A stretch of DNA of 36,308 bases from Cellulomonas sp. (GCA_027451305.1 DAIDJQ010000090.1:1-36308), one strand, 5' to 3'. Positions 9,348 through 18,004 are shown, numbered from the stretch's first letter. Numbers and translations are program-made. Notes: generated by a model from the sequence alone, not told the origin.

Positions 9348-10196
9348 GTGCTGAGGATCGCAGTCCCCAACAAGGGCTCGCTGTCGGAGCCCGCCGACCT
9401 GATGCTGCGGGAGGCGGGCTACCGCCAGCGCCGCGACGCGCGCGAGCTGGTTCTGCCGGACCCGGAGAACGACGTCGAGTTCTTCTTCCTGCGACCCCGA
9501 GACGTCGCCGTGTACGTGGGCGCCGGCACGGTGGACGTCGGGATCACGGGCCGCGACCTGCTGATCGACTCCGGCTCCGCCGCGACCGAGCACCTGCCGC
9601 TCGGGTTCGCCCGCTCCACGTTCCGGTTCGCCTCGACGGCCGGCCGGCTGACCGACGCCGCGCAGGTCGAGGGGCTGCGGGTCGCCACGTCCTACCCGGT
9701 GCTGGTCGCCCGTCATCTCGCCTCGCTCGGCGTGCAGCCGGCATCGGTGGTCCGCCTCGACGGCGCCGTGGAGTCGGCCATCCGGCTGGGTGTGGCGGAC
9801 GTGATCGCGGACGTCGTCGAGACGGGCACCACGCTGCGCGCGGCCGGCCTCGAGATCTTCGGCGAGCCGATCCTGCGCTCGGAGGCGGTGCTGGTGCGCC
9901 GCGCCGACACCGACGTGCCCACCGGCCTGGACGTGCTGACCCGGCGGCTGCAGGGCGTGCTCACGGCTCGCGAGTACGTGCTGATGGACTACGACGTGCC
10001 GCTCTCGGCCGTCGAGCGCGCGGTCCGGATCACGCCGGGCCTGGAGTCGCCGACGGTCTCGCCGCTGCACGACAAGCAGTGGGCCGCGGTCCGCGCCATG
10101 GTGCCGCGCGCCCAGACCAACAAGGTGATGGACGACCTGTACGACGTCGGCGCACGCGCCATCATCGTCACGTCGATCCACGCCTGCCGGTTGTGA
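9348..10196 (+). CDS. hisG: ATP phosphoribosyltransferase, long form
   Basis: A 282-residue enzyme joining ATP and PRPP in the first committed step of histidine synthesis. It starts [14 protein letters not shown], has the transferase domain up to about residue 205 with [21 protein letters not shown] as the PRPP loop region, and ends with the ACT-like regulatory domain. The latter is the long form, which is feedback-inhibited by histidine and does not need HisZ. It ends [11 protein letters not shown], typical of the family. A GAGGA ribosome binding site overlaps the end of hisE. Its stop overlaps the next GTG. Confidence 0.95.
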   Translation: MLRIAVPNKGSLSEPADLMLREAGYRQRRDARELVLPDPENDVEFFFLRPRDVAVYVGAGTVDVGITGRDLLIDSGSAATEHLPLGFARSTFRFASTAGRLTDAAQVEGLRVATSYPVLVARHLASLGVQPASVVRLDGAVESAIRLGVADVIADVVETGTTLRAAGLEIFGEPILRSEAVLVRRADTDVPTGLDVLTRRLQGVLTAREYVLMDYDVPLSAVERAVRITPGLESPTVSPLHDKQWAAVRAMVPRAQTNKVMDDLYDVGARAIIVTSIHACRL

Positions 10197-10627
10197 CGGA
10201 GCTCTACTCACCGTTCCGTCCGCGGCTGGCCCGCGTGGTCACCCTTGCTGTCGCCGGGGTCGTCGTGCTGCTCACCGTGGCGCTGCTGCTGGCGCTGCCC
10301 GCACTGCCTGCCCTGGACAAGTCCGGTTTCGCCGGGCTCACGGTGCTGCTGGTGTGGTTCTGCTGGCGGCAGGCCACGGTGGCGGCGGTGCCGGACCCGC
10401 AGGGCCTGACGGTCCGCAACCTCCTCCTCGAGCGCCGGTTGAGCTGGGCCGACATCGTCTCGGTCCGGTTCGGTCAGGGACGGCCGTGGGTGCAGCTGGA
10501 CCTGGCGGACGGCGACACCCTGGCCGTGATGGGGATCCAGCGCGCCGACGGTCGCTTCGCCAGCCAGGAGGCGCGGCGGCTGGCGACCCTCGTCGCGCAC
10601 CACACGGCCACCGGCCGCGACGACTGA
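10193..10627 (+). CDS. Small membrane protein with bacterial PH domain
   Basis: A 144-residue protein. Two hydrophobic helices at about residues 12-36 and 42-60 form a hairpin. A PH-like domain follows (about 65-135) with the strands [22 protein letters not shown] and [19 protein letters not shown], as in the actinobacterial low-molecular-weight PH protein (DUF2581/bPH6) family. The function is unknown. It often lies beside hisG or rib genes in actinobacteria. GTG 10193 overlaps the hisG stop, so it is the last gene of the transcription unit. It converges on the DUF3866 gene. Confidence 0.8.
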   Translation: MTELYSPFRPRLARVVTLAVAGVVVLLTVALLLALPALPALDKSGFAGLTVLLVWFCWRQATVAAVPDPQGLTVRNLLLERRLSWADIVSVRFGQGRPWVQLDLADGDTLAVMGIQRADGRFASQEARRLATLVAHHTATGRDD

Positions 10628-10644
10628 CGCGCGGGCCGTGAGGC

Positions 10645-10659
10645 CGGCGGACCCCGCCG
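10645..10659. terminator. Short GC hairpin between convergent genes
   Basis: CGGCGG and CCGCCG pair around a three-base ACC loop in the 35-base gap between the PH-domain gene and the convergent DUF3866 gene. No T tract follows on either strand. The terminator role is inferred from position only. Confidence 0.35.
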
Positions 10660-10662
10660 TGG

Positions 10663-11772
10663 TCAGGGTGCGACGAGGCTCGCGGCGTGGACGCCGGCCA
10701 CGGCGGCCGCGAGGAACGAGCCCGGGTCCTCGTCGAGCCCCCGGCCCATCGTCGTCAGCCGCACAGGACAGCCCCGCAGCGACGCGAGCAGGTCGCCGTC
10801 CGCGGGGACGTCGACGAGGCGGTGCCGTGCGGCCAACGCCTCGACCTGGGCCTGAAGGGTCGCACCGAGCCGGTCCAGCTCGGGGCCGAGCCCGTCGAAC
10901 ACGGGCACCGGCACGTCGGCCGCGGCCAGTGCCACCCGCCCGTAGGCCGTCAGCGAGTGGTGGGAGACCCCCCGGTGCCGGGACCGGGCGTCGACGCCGG
11001 AGACCCGGAGGGAGGCGACCGGTCGACCGGCCAGCGTCGCGGCGGCGTTCACCGCGTCGCCCGCGAGCACGCCGGAGAAGCCCCACCGCGTGTCGGTGCC
11101 GAGGTTGCCCGGCCCCTGGGTGACCACCGCCAGGTCCGCTCCGACCACCAGCCGTGCAGCCAGCAGGCCGGTGTGCACGCTGACCGCCTCGAGGTCGCCT
11201 CCGTACGCCTGGCCCGCGGTGATGCACGCCGCGAGCCAGCCCTCCTCCCGGAGCGCGGCCACCGTCCGGGAGAACGCGGCCGGCAGGGCGCCCCCGTCCG
11301 TCATCACGTAGGCGATCCGCGGTGCCGGCCGGCCGGCGAGAGCCGCGGCGTGCCGTGCGCCCGCCACCACGGCGGGCAGGGCCGAGTGCAGGTCGGCCGT
11401 GACCACCGGCAGTCCACCGAGGTCGTCCGCGTCCTGCAGCAGCGCGTGGTGCTCGGACTCCTGGTCGTCCACGCCGAGCACCACCACCTGCTGCGGCGTG
11501 TAGCGGGCCTTGACCAGGTGACCGGGTCCGACCGGCGGATCGGCGGGCAGCACATCCGTCCGCGCCACGACCAGGGCGTAGCCGCCGGTGCCGAGTCCCC
11601 GGTCCAGGGCTGTGACGTTCAGCAGCACCTGGGCACCGACCTCGAGCGGCCCCACCACGTCGTCGTACACCAGCCCGAGGACGGGCTCACCGGCGACGTC
11701 CGCCACCACCTCGCGGGCACCGGACCAGCTCCTGCCGAGCGACACCACCGTCCCGGCCCGCCACGCGATCAC
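10663..11772 (-). CDS. DUF3866 family protein
   Basis: A 369-residue cytoplasmic protein of the actinobacterial DUF3866 family. It begins MIAWRAGTVVSLGRSWSG and contains PAPRIAYVMTDGGALPAAFS, VHTGLLAARLVVGADLAVV, TQGPGNLGTDTRWGFSGV and VSHHSLTAYGRVALAAADVPVPVF, conserved blocks of the family. No catalytic role has been assigned. In proteasome-bearing actinobacteria it commonly lies in the pafBC-tat-helicase neighbourhood, as here. It starts with GTG at 11772, six bases downstream of a minus-strand TAGCGT box. The stop is 35 bases from the convergent PH-domain gene. Confidence 0.82.
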   Translation of the reverse strand: MIAWRAGTVVSLGRSWSGAREVVADVAGEPVLGLVYDDVVGPLEVGAQVLLNVTALDRGLGTGGYALVVARTDVLPADPPVGPGHLVKARYTPQQVVVLGVDDQESEHHALLQDADDLGGLPVVTADLHSALPAVVAGARHAAALAGRPAPRIAYVMTDGGALPAAFSRTVAALREEGWLAACITAGQAYGGDLEAVSVHTGLLAARLVVGADLAVVTQGPGNLGTDTRWGFSGVLAGDAVNAAATLAGRPVASLRVSGVDARSRHRGVSHHSLTAYGRVALAAADVPVPVFDGLGPELDRLGATLQAQVEALAARHRLVDVPADGDLLASLRGCPVRLTTMGRGLDEDPGSFLAAAVAGVHAASLVAP

Positions 11773-11778
11773 CGTCCC

Positions 11779-11784
11779 ACGCTA
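11779..11784 (-). promoter_or_regulatory. -10 box of a leaderless promoter for the DUF3866 gene
   Basis: The minus strand reads TAGCGT, then six bases, then the GTG start. There is no ribosome binding site. Its -35 region would lie inside or beyond the pafB -10, so the two divergent promoters overlap. Confidence 0.5.
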
Positions 11785-11792
11785 CCGGCCAC

Positions 11793-11798
11793 TACGGT
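11793..11798 (+). promoter_or_regulatory. -10 box of a leaderless promoter for pafB
   Basis: TACGGT, then eight bases, then the pafB ATG; there is no ribosome binding site. It lies only eight bases from the oppositely directed TAGCGT box of the DUF3866 gene. Confidence 0.5.
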
Positions 11799-11806
11799 GG
11801 TGGCCG

Positions 11807-12838
11807 ATGGCCGCGCAGATCGACCCCGCCGAGCGCCTGCTCAACCTCGTGATCGCCCTGGTCAACACCTCCGGGCGGATGACGAAGGAGCAGGTGCGCC
11901 GGTCCGTGGCCGGCTACTCCGAGGCCCCGTCGGACGACGCCTTCGAGCGGATGTTCGAGCGGGACAAGGACACGCTGCGCGAGCTGGGCGTCCCGGTGCT
12001 GACCGTCACCGACCCGCGCCACGGCGACGACATCGGCTACCGGGTCGACCCCGACGCCTACGCCCTCCCGCCCGTGCAGCTGACCGCCGGGGAGATGGGC
12101 GTGCTGGCGCTGGCCGCCCAGCTGTGGCAGGACCGCTCGCTGCGCACCGACTCCTCCCGCGCGCTGACCAAGCTCCGCGCCGTCGGCGACGCGCCGGAGG
12201 CCTCCGACCTGGTCGCAGGCCTGGCCCCGCGGGTGCGTGCCGGCGGTGATGCGTTCGGCCCGCTGCTGGACGCCGTCCAGGCCCGGCAAGCCGTCCGGTT
12301 CACCTATCGCGCCGCCACCACCGGCGAGGTCCGCGAGCGTGAGGTGGAGCCCTGGCGGCTGCTGGCGCGCCGCGGCGGCTGGGTGCTCGTCGGCCGGGAC
12401 CGCGACCGCGGGGCCACGCGTTCGTTCCGGCTCAGCCGGGTCGAGGGTTCGGTGCGGCTCGTCGGGGTCCCGGGCGCCTTCCCGCCCCCGAGCCCGGACG
12501 AGCTCGCCGAGGCGCTGGCGACGTGGACCGCCGGCACCGAGCGGCTCGCGGCGCTCGCCGTGCTGCCCGAGCGTGCCGGCGCGGCACGCGCCCGCGCGCT
12601 CACCACGGGCCCGGACACCCCGCCGGCCCCGGACGTGTCTGCTGTCCCCGGTGCCGAACGCCTGCTGTCCACCCGGGACCTGGTGCACGTGCCGTACCGC
12701 TCCACGCACGAGCTCGCGGAGGAGCTGGTGGCGTACGGCGACGCCGTCGTCGTGCTCGGCCCCGCCGAGCTGCGCTCGGCGGTCCTGCGCCTGCTGCGCA
12801 CTGCGGCGACCCTGGACGAGGGGCGGGTCCATGGCTGA
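11807..12838 (+). CDS. pafB: WYL-domain regulator PafB
   Basis: A 343-residue DNA-binding regulator. Residues about 8-95 carry a winged helix-turn-helix (AERLLNLVIALVNTSGRMTK, FERMFERDKDTLRELGVPV). Residues about 150-240 carry the WYL domain (VRFTYRAATTGEVREREVEPW and RDRGATRSFRLSRV). A WCX-type C-terminal domain follows. In mycobacteria PafB and PafC form one complex that activates many DNA-damage genes independently of LexA/RecA, responding to single-stranded DNA. It overlaps pafC by eight bases. The symbol rests on the tandem WYL pair and tat genes next door; pafA itself is absent. Confidence 0.86.
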   Translation: MAAQIDPAERLLNLVIALVNTSGRMTKEQVRRSVAGYSEAPSDDAFERMFERDKDTLRELGVPVLTVTDPRHGDDIGYRVDPDAYALPPVQLTAGEMGVLALAAQLWQDRSLRTDSSRALTKLRAVGDAPEASDLVAGLAPRVRAGGDAFGPLLDAVQARQAVRFTYRAATTGEVREREVEPWRLLARRGGWVLVGRDRDRGATRSFRLSRVEGSVRLVGVPGAFPPPSPDELAEALATWTAGTERLAALAVLPERAGAARARALTTGPDTPPAPDVSAVPGAERLLSTRDLVHVPYRSTHELAEELVAYGDAVVVLGPAELRSAVLRLLRTAATLDEGRVHG

Positions 12839-13796
12839 GCGGGCGAGCGACCGGCTGCTGCGGATGCTGGGCATGGTGGCCTACCTCGACCGCCGTGAGG
12901 GCGTGCCTGTGGAGGAGATCGCCGAGCAGTTCGGCGTGACGCCGCGGCAGGTGATGGCCGACGTCGACACGCTGTGGGTCACCGGCACCCCGGGCTACCT
13001 GCCCTACGACCTGATCGACTTCGACGCGACGGCCTACGAGCAGGGAGTCGTGCGGCTGACCGAGTCCCGCGGCCTCACGCGCCCGTTGCGGCTCGGCGGC
13101 AGGGAGGCGGTCGCCCTGGTGGCCGCGCTGCGTGCGATGGCCTCGGCGCTGGGCCCGCTGCTCGACGACGAGCAGGCCACCGTGCTGCGGTCCGCGTTGG
13201 CCAAGGTCACCGCGGCGACGGGCGACGCGGCCGCGGCGGTCGACGTGCAGCTGGCCTCGGCGGCGGCTCCGCAGGTGGCAGCCGCGATCGCCGAGGCGCT
13301 CGCGCGGCATCGTCGGCTGCGGATCCGCTACGTCAACACCCGGGACGAGGCGAGCGACCGTGAGGTCGACCCGATCCGGCTGGTCAGCGAGGACGAGCGC
13401 TCCTACCTGCTCGCCTGGTGCCGCTCGGCCGACGGCGAGCGGCTCTTCCGGGTGGACCGGGTGCTCGCGGCACAGGTGCTGGACGACCCCGCGGAGGACC
13501 ACACCGTGCCGGAGGCCGCCGGGGTGTTCCAGCCCGGTCCGGAGGGCGAGCTGGTGACCGTCCACCTGGCCAGCCAGGGTCGCTGGGTGGCGGAGACGAC
13601 GCCCGCCGAGGCGGTGCGGAACCTGCCGGACGGCTCCTTCGAGGTCGACCTGCGGGTGGTGCAGCCTGCGTGGCTGCGGCACCTGCTGCTCCAGGCCGCG
13701 CAGGACGTGATCGAGGTCCGCCCGGCCCGGGTGGCGCACGAGGTGGCCGAGGCCGCACGTGCCGCGCTGGCGGCCTACGGGCCGGGGGAGGGCTGA
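12831..13796 (+). CDS. pafC: WYL-domain regulator PafC
   Basis: A 321-residue partner of PafB. It has an N-terminal helix-turn-helix (about 5-60; RLLRMLGMVAYLDRREGVPV, EQFGVTPRQVMADVDTLWV), a WYL domain (about 150-225; RLRIRYVNTRDEASDREVDP, YLLAWCRSADGERLFRVDRV) and a C-terminal WCX domain. The ATG lies within the 3' end of pafB in another frame, so translation is coupled and equal amounts are likely, as expected for a two-subunit activator. The stop is three bases before the next gene. Confidence 0.86.
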   Translation: MAERASDRLLRMLGMVAYLDRREGVPVEEIAEQFGVTPRQVMADVDTLWVTGTPGYLPYDLIDFDATAYEQGVVRLTESRGLTRPLRLGGREAVALVAALRAMASALGPLLDDEQATVLRSALAKVTAATGDAAAAVDVQLASAAAPQVAAAIAEALARHRRLRIRYVNTRDEASDREVDPIRLVSEDERSYLLAWCRSADGERLFRVDRVLAAQVLDDPAEDHTVPEAAGVFQPGPEGELVTVHLASQGRWVAETTPAEAVRNLPDGSFEVDLRVVQPAWLRHLLLQAAQDVIEVRPARVAHEVAEAARAALAAYGPGEG

Positions 13797-13799
13797 GCC

Positions 13800-14126
13800 G
13801 TGTGGCCTCTGGTGTGGACGGTCCTCGTGCTGGCGGCCGCGGCGGGGGCGGCCTTCCTGGCGCGGCGGCTGTGGCGGCAGGCGGTGGCTCTCGGGCGTGC
13901 GCTGGCGGCCGCGGGAGAGGCGGCCGGCGCCGCGGCCGAGCGGGCCGAGGAGCGGGCGGCGGCCCTGGCACGGCGGCACCCCGTGCCAGCACCCGCGCTG
14001 GCCACCGACCAGGCCGTGCTCCGCGCACGGCTGGCCGCGACCCGGGCCGCCCGTCGCCTTCGACGCGAGGCGCGCGCCGCCCGGCACCGGCGCACGTACG
14101 AGCAGTGGCGCGAGGTCTGGCGCTGA
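13800..14126 (+). CDS. Small membrane-anchored Ala/Arg-rich coiled-coil protein
   Basis: A 108-residue protein with one N-terminal membrane helix (about residues 3-22, PLVWTVLVLAAAAGAAFLAR). An alanine-, arginine- and glutamate-rich helical stretch follows to about residue 65, and a basic tail ends YEQWREVWR. No named family is recognised. Small proteins of this design are often seen between pafC and tatA in Micrococcales. GTG 13800 lies three bases after pafC and has GGGAGG about ten bases upstream, inside the pafC end. Location in the inner membrane with the helical part in the cytoplasm is inferred from the basic tail. Confidence 0.7.
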   Translation: MWPLVWTVLVLAAAAGAAFLARRLWRQAVALGRALAAAGEAAGAAAERAEERAAALARRHPVPAPALATDQAVLRARLAATRAARRLRREARAARHRRTYEQWREVWR

Positions 14127-14170
14127 CCAGCGGCGACGGGCTGCCACGGCGATCATCGCCGTGGCCTGCG

Positions 14171-14176
14171 TACACT
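14171..14176 (+). promoter_or_regulatory. Probable -10 box for tatA
   Basis: TACACT lies 32 bases before the tatA GTG in the 82-base gap after the small membrane protein gene. Unlike the leaderless set, a ribosome binding site (AAGGAG, 14194-14199) follows, so a short leader is predicted. Confidence 0.4.
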
Positions 14177-14208
14177 CGCCACGTCGTCCACCGAAGGAGT
14201 CGTCGGTC

Positions 14209-14511
14209 GTGTTACGTGGCCTGTTCGAGGGCTGGCACCTCGTCCTCGTGCTCCTCGTCGTGCTGCTCGTGTTCGGCGCGAACCGGCTCCCGGGCGCGGC
14301 CCGCAACCTGGCGCAGGCGCTGAAGATCTTCAAGCGCGAGCTCGAGAGCGGGAACGACGAGCCCGCCGGGCCTCCGGCCGCACCGGCCACCCCGCCGCCG
14401 CCTGCGCCCCGGACGAGCACCACGCCGACCGCGGACGAGCCCGACACCACCCCGCCAGCGGCTGGTCCGGACGCCACGCCGCCGGCGGGCGGCACCGCCG
14501 CGCGGGCCTGA
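14209..14511 (+). CDS. tatA: Sec-independent translocase subunit TatA
   Basis: A 100-residue pore subunit of the twin-arginine export system. One N-terminal membrane helix (GWHLVLVLLVVLLVFGANRL) contains the conserved FG-x-x-x-LP hinge. An amphipathic helix follows (AARNLAQALKIFKRELES), then a long Pro/Thr/Ala-rich tail from about residue 50. The start is GTG with AAGGAG nine bases upstream. The second codon is TTA, a very rare leucine codon in DNA of this composition. tatC follows seven bases after the stop; no tatB is in the window, as is usual for many Gram-positives. Confidence 0.93.
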   Translation: MLRGLFEGWHLVLVLLVVLLVFGANRLPGAARNLAQALKIFKRELESGNDEPAGPPAAPATPPPPAPRTSTTPTADEPDTTPPAAGPDATPPAGGTAARA

Positions 14512-14518
14512 CCCGCAC

Positions 14519-15373
14519 GTGAGCGCCCGGTCGACGAACCGGGCCCCGAACGGCCGGATGCCGTTGCGGGCCCATCTGCGTGAGCTGCGGCGCCGGCTCT
14601 TCCTCGCTGCGGTCGGGGTGCTGCTCGGCGCCGTCGCAGGCTGGTTCGCCTACACGCCCGTCTTCGAGGCGCTGATCCGGCCGCTGCAGCAGGTCGCGAC
14701 CCAGCGGCACGAGATCGTGGCGATCAACTTCAGCGGCCTGGTCGCGTCGTTCGACATGCAGGTGCAGGTCGCGCTGTTCCTCGGCGTGCTGGCGTCCAGC
14801 CCGTGGTGGATCGGCCAGCTGTGGGCGTTCGTCACCCCGGGCCTGACCCGCCGCGAACGCGTGTACGCCGTCTCGTTCCTCGCGGTCGGGGTGCCGCTGT
14901 TCCTGGCGGGGGCCGCCCTGGCGTGGTGGGCGCTGCCGAACGCCGTGCGGTTCCTCACCGCGTTCACGCCGGCGGGGGCCACCAACCTGATCGACGCCCA
15001 GACGTACATGTCGTTCGTGATGCGACTGATCCTGGCGTTCGGGCTGGCGTTCCTGCTGCCTGTGGTGATGGTGGCGCTGACGCTGGCCGGCGTGGTCCGT
15101 GCGCGCACCTGGGTGGGCGGCTGGCGTTGGGCGGTCGTGGTGATCTTCGTGTTCGCAGCCGTCGTCACGCCCACGCCCGACGCCTTCACCATGCTCGGGA
15201 TCGCCCTGCCGATGACGGCCCTCTACGGCGCCGCGATGTGGGTCTGCGTGGTCCACGACCGGCGGGAGGACCGTCGCCGGGTGGCCGCGGGCCTGCCACG
15301 GCTCGACGGGACGGTGCCCGGTGACGCCACCGGCGGACGGGGCGGCCCCCGCCCGCCGGTGGCGGACGCGTGA
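14519..15373 (+). CDS. tatC: Sec-independent translocase subunit TatC
   Basis: A 284-residue six-helix membrane receptor for twin-arginine signal peptides. It carries the family N-terminal MPLRAHLRELRRRL (HLxELRxR signature) before helix 1. Further motifs are GQLWAFVTPGLTRRER in the first cytoplasmic loop, SFVMRLILAFGLAFLLPVVM, and ITPTPDAFTM-like VTPTPDAFTMLGIALPM. The cytoplasmic tail is Arg/Gly-rich. It is transcribed with tatA and overlaps the following kinase gene (GTGA). Confidence 0.95.
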   Translation: MSARSTNRAPNGRMPLRAHLRELRRRLFLAAVGVLLGAVAGWFAYTPVFEALIRPLQQVATQRHEIVAINFSGLVASFDMQVQVALFLGVLASSPWWIGQLWAFVTPGLTRRERVYAVSFLAVGVPLFLAGAALAWWALPNAVRFLTAFTPAGATNLIDAQTYMSFVMRLILAFGLAFLLPVVMVALTLAGVVRARTWVGGWRWAVVVIFVFAAVVTPTPDAFTMLGIALPMTALYGAAMWVCVVHDRREDRRRVAAGLPRLDGTVPGDATGGRGGPRPPVADA

Positions 15374-16281
15374 GCCGCCTCGGCGTGATCGTGAACCCGG
15401 TGGCGGGGCTCGGACGGGCCGTCCGCACGGGGCACCAGGTGCATGCGGCACTGCGGTCCGCCGGGCACGTCGTCGTCGACCTCTCCGCTCCGACGCTCGC
15501 GCAGGCGACCGACCGCGCCCGCGGGGCCTCGCTGTCCAGCCTCGACGCGCTCGTGGTGGTGGGCGGCGACGGGGCCGTGCACCTGGCCGTCAACGTGGTG
15601 GCCGGTACCGGCATCCCGCTCGGCGTGGTGCCCGCCGGGTCCGGCAACGACATCGCGCGCAGCCTCGGCCTCCCGCACGACGTGCACGCCGCCGTGGCCG
15701 GCATCGGACGCTCGCTCGCGGGAGAGCCGCGCATCGTCGACGCCGTGCAGGTGGGGCCCCCGGACAGGGAGGCCGTGGAGTGGTTCGTCGGGGTGCTGTC
15801 CTGCGGTCTGGACGCAGCGGTCAACGCCCGGGCCAACGCCTACCGGTGGCCCAGGGGGCACGCCCGCTACGTGCGCGCCGTGCTCGCCGAGCTCCCGCGG
15901 TTCCGCCCCTACGGATACCGCGTGACGCTCGACGACGGCGTCTGGGACTCGTCGGGCACCCTCGTCGCCGCGGCGAACGTGCCCTGGTTCGGCGGCGGCC
16001 TGCGGATCGCGCCGGACGCGCGACCGGACGACGGGCTGCTGGACGTCGTGGTCGCCGGCGCGTTCACACCGGCCGCTGCCGCGGGGATCTTCCACCGCCT
16101 CTATGCCGGGACCCATGTGCGCCACCCGCGGATCGACGTGCACCGATCCCGGTCCGTGCTGATCGAGCACGCTCCGCAACGCGGCGGGCACCCGCCGGTG
16201 GCGTTCGCCGACGGCGAGCGCATCGGTCCGCTGCCCTTGCGGGCGACGGTGGTACCGGGGGCGTTGCGGATCCTGGGCTGA
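15370..16281 (+). CDS. Diacylglycerol kinase-like lipid kinase (YegS/LCB5 family)
   Basis: A 303-residue cytoplasmic lipid kinase. The N-terminal nucleotide-binding domain has the family motifs IVNPVAGLGR and VVGGDGAVHLAV (GGDG ATP loop), then GVVPAGSGNDIARSLGLP. The C-terminal beta-rich domain contains VPWFGGGLRIAPDARPDDGLLDVVV. Relatives phosphorylate diacylglycerol, sphingosine or related lipids; the substrate cannot be told from sequence. It is coupled to tatC by a four-base overlap, and in many actinobacteria it lies between tatC and the HelY helicase. A strong hairpin follows the stop. Confidence 0.88.
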   Translation: MSRLGVIVNPVAGLGRAVRTGHQVHAALRSAGHVVVDLSAPTLAQATDRARGASLSSLDALVVVGGDGAVHLAVNVVAGTGIPLGVVPAGSGNDIARSLGLPHDVHAAVAGIGRSLAGEPRIVDAVQVGPPDREAVEWFVGVLSCGLDAAVNARANAYRWPRGHARYVRAVLAELPRFRPYGYRVTLDDGVWDSSGTLVAAANVPWFGGGLRIAPDARPDDGLLDVVVAGAFTPAAAAGIFHRLYAGTHVRHPRIDVHRSRSVLIEHAPQRGGHPPVAFADGERIGPLPLRATVVPGALRILG

Positions 16282-16305
16282 CCGACCCCGACGTCTCAGG
16301 ACACG

Positions 16306-16343
16306 ATCGGGCGGACCCGCGGATCATCGCGGGTCCGCCCGAT
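16306..16343. terminator. Strong bidirectional terminator hairpin
   Basis: A perfect 16-bp stem (ATCGGGCGGACCCGCG with its complement at 16328-16343) closes a six-base GATCAT loop. It lies between the convergent lipid kinase gene and the MFS exporter gene, 25 bases after the kinase stop. There is no T tract, as is common for actinobacterial terminators. The sequence shows the stem; the terminator role is inferred from position. Confidence 0.8.
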
Positions 16344-16407
16344 GCGGTGCGGTCCTCCTGCATGGCGGACCCGGACCGTCGCCGGCCCGTCCCACCACGG
16401 GCGTGCG

Positions 16408-17958
16408 TCAGTGCGCCAACGCCGGCTCCGCTGCGATCACCAGCCGCTCCGCGACGTGTGCCGCCCGGGTGCCCCGTGACCGGAACAGCGTCGCGCTGAG
16501 CAGCGCACCGAGCAGGAAGATCCCCGCCGACCAGGTGTAGGCCGTCGAGAAGCTGTGCAGCGCCGCCGCGGCGAGCACGTGCGGGTTGACCGGCGCGTGG
16601 GCGGTCACGTAGCCGGTCGCGGCCGTCGCCGCCAGGGTGTTGAGCAGCGCCGTGCCGATCGCACCGCCGACCTGCTGGCTGGTGGAGACCATCGCCGAGG
16701 CGGCACCGGCGAGCCGGCGGTCCACCCCCAGGGTCGCGAGCTGGAACGACGCCGGCATGATCGACGCCATCCCGGCCCCCATGACCACCAGCCCCGGCAG
16801 CACGCGCCAGTAGGAGCTGTCGGCCGTCAGCGTGGTGAACCACACCATCGCCAGCGAACCCAGGAGCATGCCGATCGGCACGAGCGCCTTGGGACCGAAG
16901 CGCGGCAGCAGCAGGTTCGACTGGACCTGCGACGTGACGATGATCGCGACGACCATCGGCAGGAACGCGGTGCCGGTCTGCATGGGCGTGAAGTGCAGCG
17001 TCGTCTGCAGGTAGTACGTGAGGAACAGGAAGACGCCGAACATGCCCGACCCTGCGACGAGGATCGACAGGAACGAGGCACCGCGGTCGCGGTCGAGGAT
17101 CACCTCGAGCGGCAGCACGGCGTTGGTCGCCGTGCGCTGCCGCCACGCGAAGCCGGCGAGCAGCAGCACGCTGGCCGCGAGCGGCGCCCACGTCAGCGGC
17201 GAGCCCCAACCCTTCGGCTCGGCCTGGGAGAAGCCGAGCACCAGCGCGAACAGGCCGCCCGAGCCGAGCACCACACCGAGGATGTCGAGGCGGTGCCTGG
17301 CCGTCCCACCCGTCCGGGGGAGCAGCGCGAGCCCCGCGATCACGGCGACGACCGCGATCACCACGTTGACGTACAGGCTCCAGCGCCAGCTCACGTTCTC
17401 GGTGAGGTAGCCGCCGAGCAGGAGCCCGATCGCACCACCCATCCCGGCGATCGCACCGAACACGCCGAAGGCGCGGGCGCGTTCCTTGGGCTCGACGAAG
17501 GTGGTCGTCAGCACCGACAGAGCGGACGGCGCCAGGACGGCGCCGAAGGCCCCCTGCAGGGCGCGAGCACCCACGAGAAGGTCGAAGGTGTGCGCGGCGC
17601 CGCCCAGCGCGGACGCGCCCGCGAATCCGACGAGGCCGACGAGGAACATCCGGCGCCGGCCGAACAGGTCGGCCAGGCGACCGCCGAGCAGGAGCAGGCT
17701 GCCGAATGCCAGCGCGTAGGCGGTGACGACCCACTGGCGGTCGTTGTCGCTGAAGCCCAGGTCGCGCTGCGCGGACGGCATGGCGATGTTCACGATCGTG
17801 GAGTCGAGCACCACCATCAGCTGCGCGAGGGCGACGGTGGCGAGGACGGCCCAGCGGCGGCGGTCGGTGCGGGCGGCCGCGTCACCGCGCAGCGGGGCGG
17901 GTGCGGAAGAGATGGGGCTGTCCGTGGGTTCTGACAACGTGACGGTTCTTGAGGACAT
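16408..17958 (-). CDS. MFS multidrug exporter, DHA2 (EmrB/QacA) family
   Basis: A 516-residue membrane protein with about 14 hydrophobic segments, the count for DHA2 proton-drug antiporters. Motif D1 at helix 1 reads VVLDSTIVNIAMPSAQRDLG. Motif A in the first cytoplasmic loop reads GGRLADLFGRRR. Motif C-like glycines appear in helix 5 (GAIGLLLGGYL). Substrates are unknown; relatives export dyes, antibiotics or antiseptics. It is divergent from a TetR gene with a dyad operator between them, so repression by that TetR and induction by a substrate is the natural model. ATG 17958 is the first Met before the predicted helices. Confidence 0.9.
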   Translation of the reverse strand: MSSRTVTLSEPTDSPISSAPAPLRGDAAARTDRRRWAVLATVALAQLMVVLDSTIVNIAMPSAQRDLGFSDNDRQWVVTAYALAFGSLLLLGGRLADLFGRRRMFLVGLVGFAGASALGGAAHTFDLLVGARALQGAFGAVLAPSALSVLTTTFVEPKERARAFGVFGAIAGMGGAIGLLLGGYLTENVSWRWSLYVNVVIAVVAVIAGLALLPRTGGTARHRLDILGVVLGSGGLFALVLGFSQAEPKGWGSPLTWAPLAASVLLLAGFAWRQRTATNAVLPLEVILDRDRGASFLSILVAGSGMFGVFLFLTYYLQTTLHFTPMQTGTAFLPMVVAIIVTSQVQSNLLLPRFGPKALVPIGMLLGSLAMVWFTTLTADSSYWRVLPGLVVMGAGMASIMPASFQLATLGVDRRLAGAASAMVSTSQQVGGAIGTALLNTLAATAATGYVTAHAPVNPHVLAAAALHSFSTAYTWSAGIFLLGALLSATLFRSRGTRAAHVAERLVIAAEPALAH

Positions 17959-18004
17959 GGATGTGCTCCGGGGACGTCGTGGTCGGTGAGGCCACCCTAA
18001 TACA

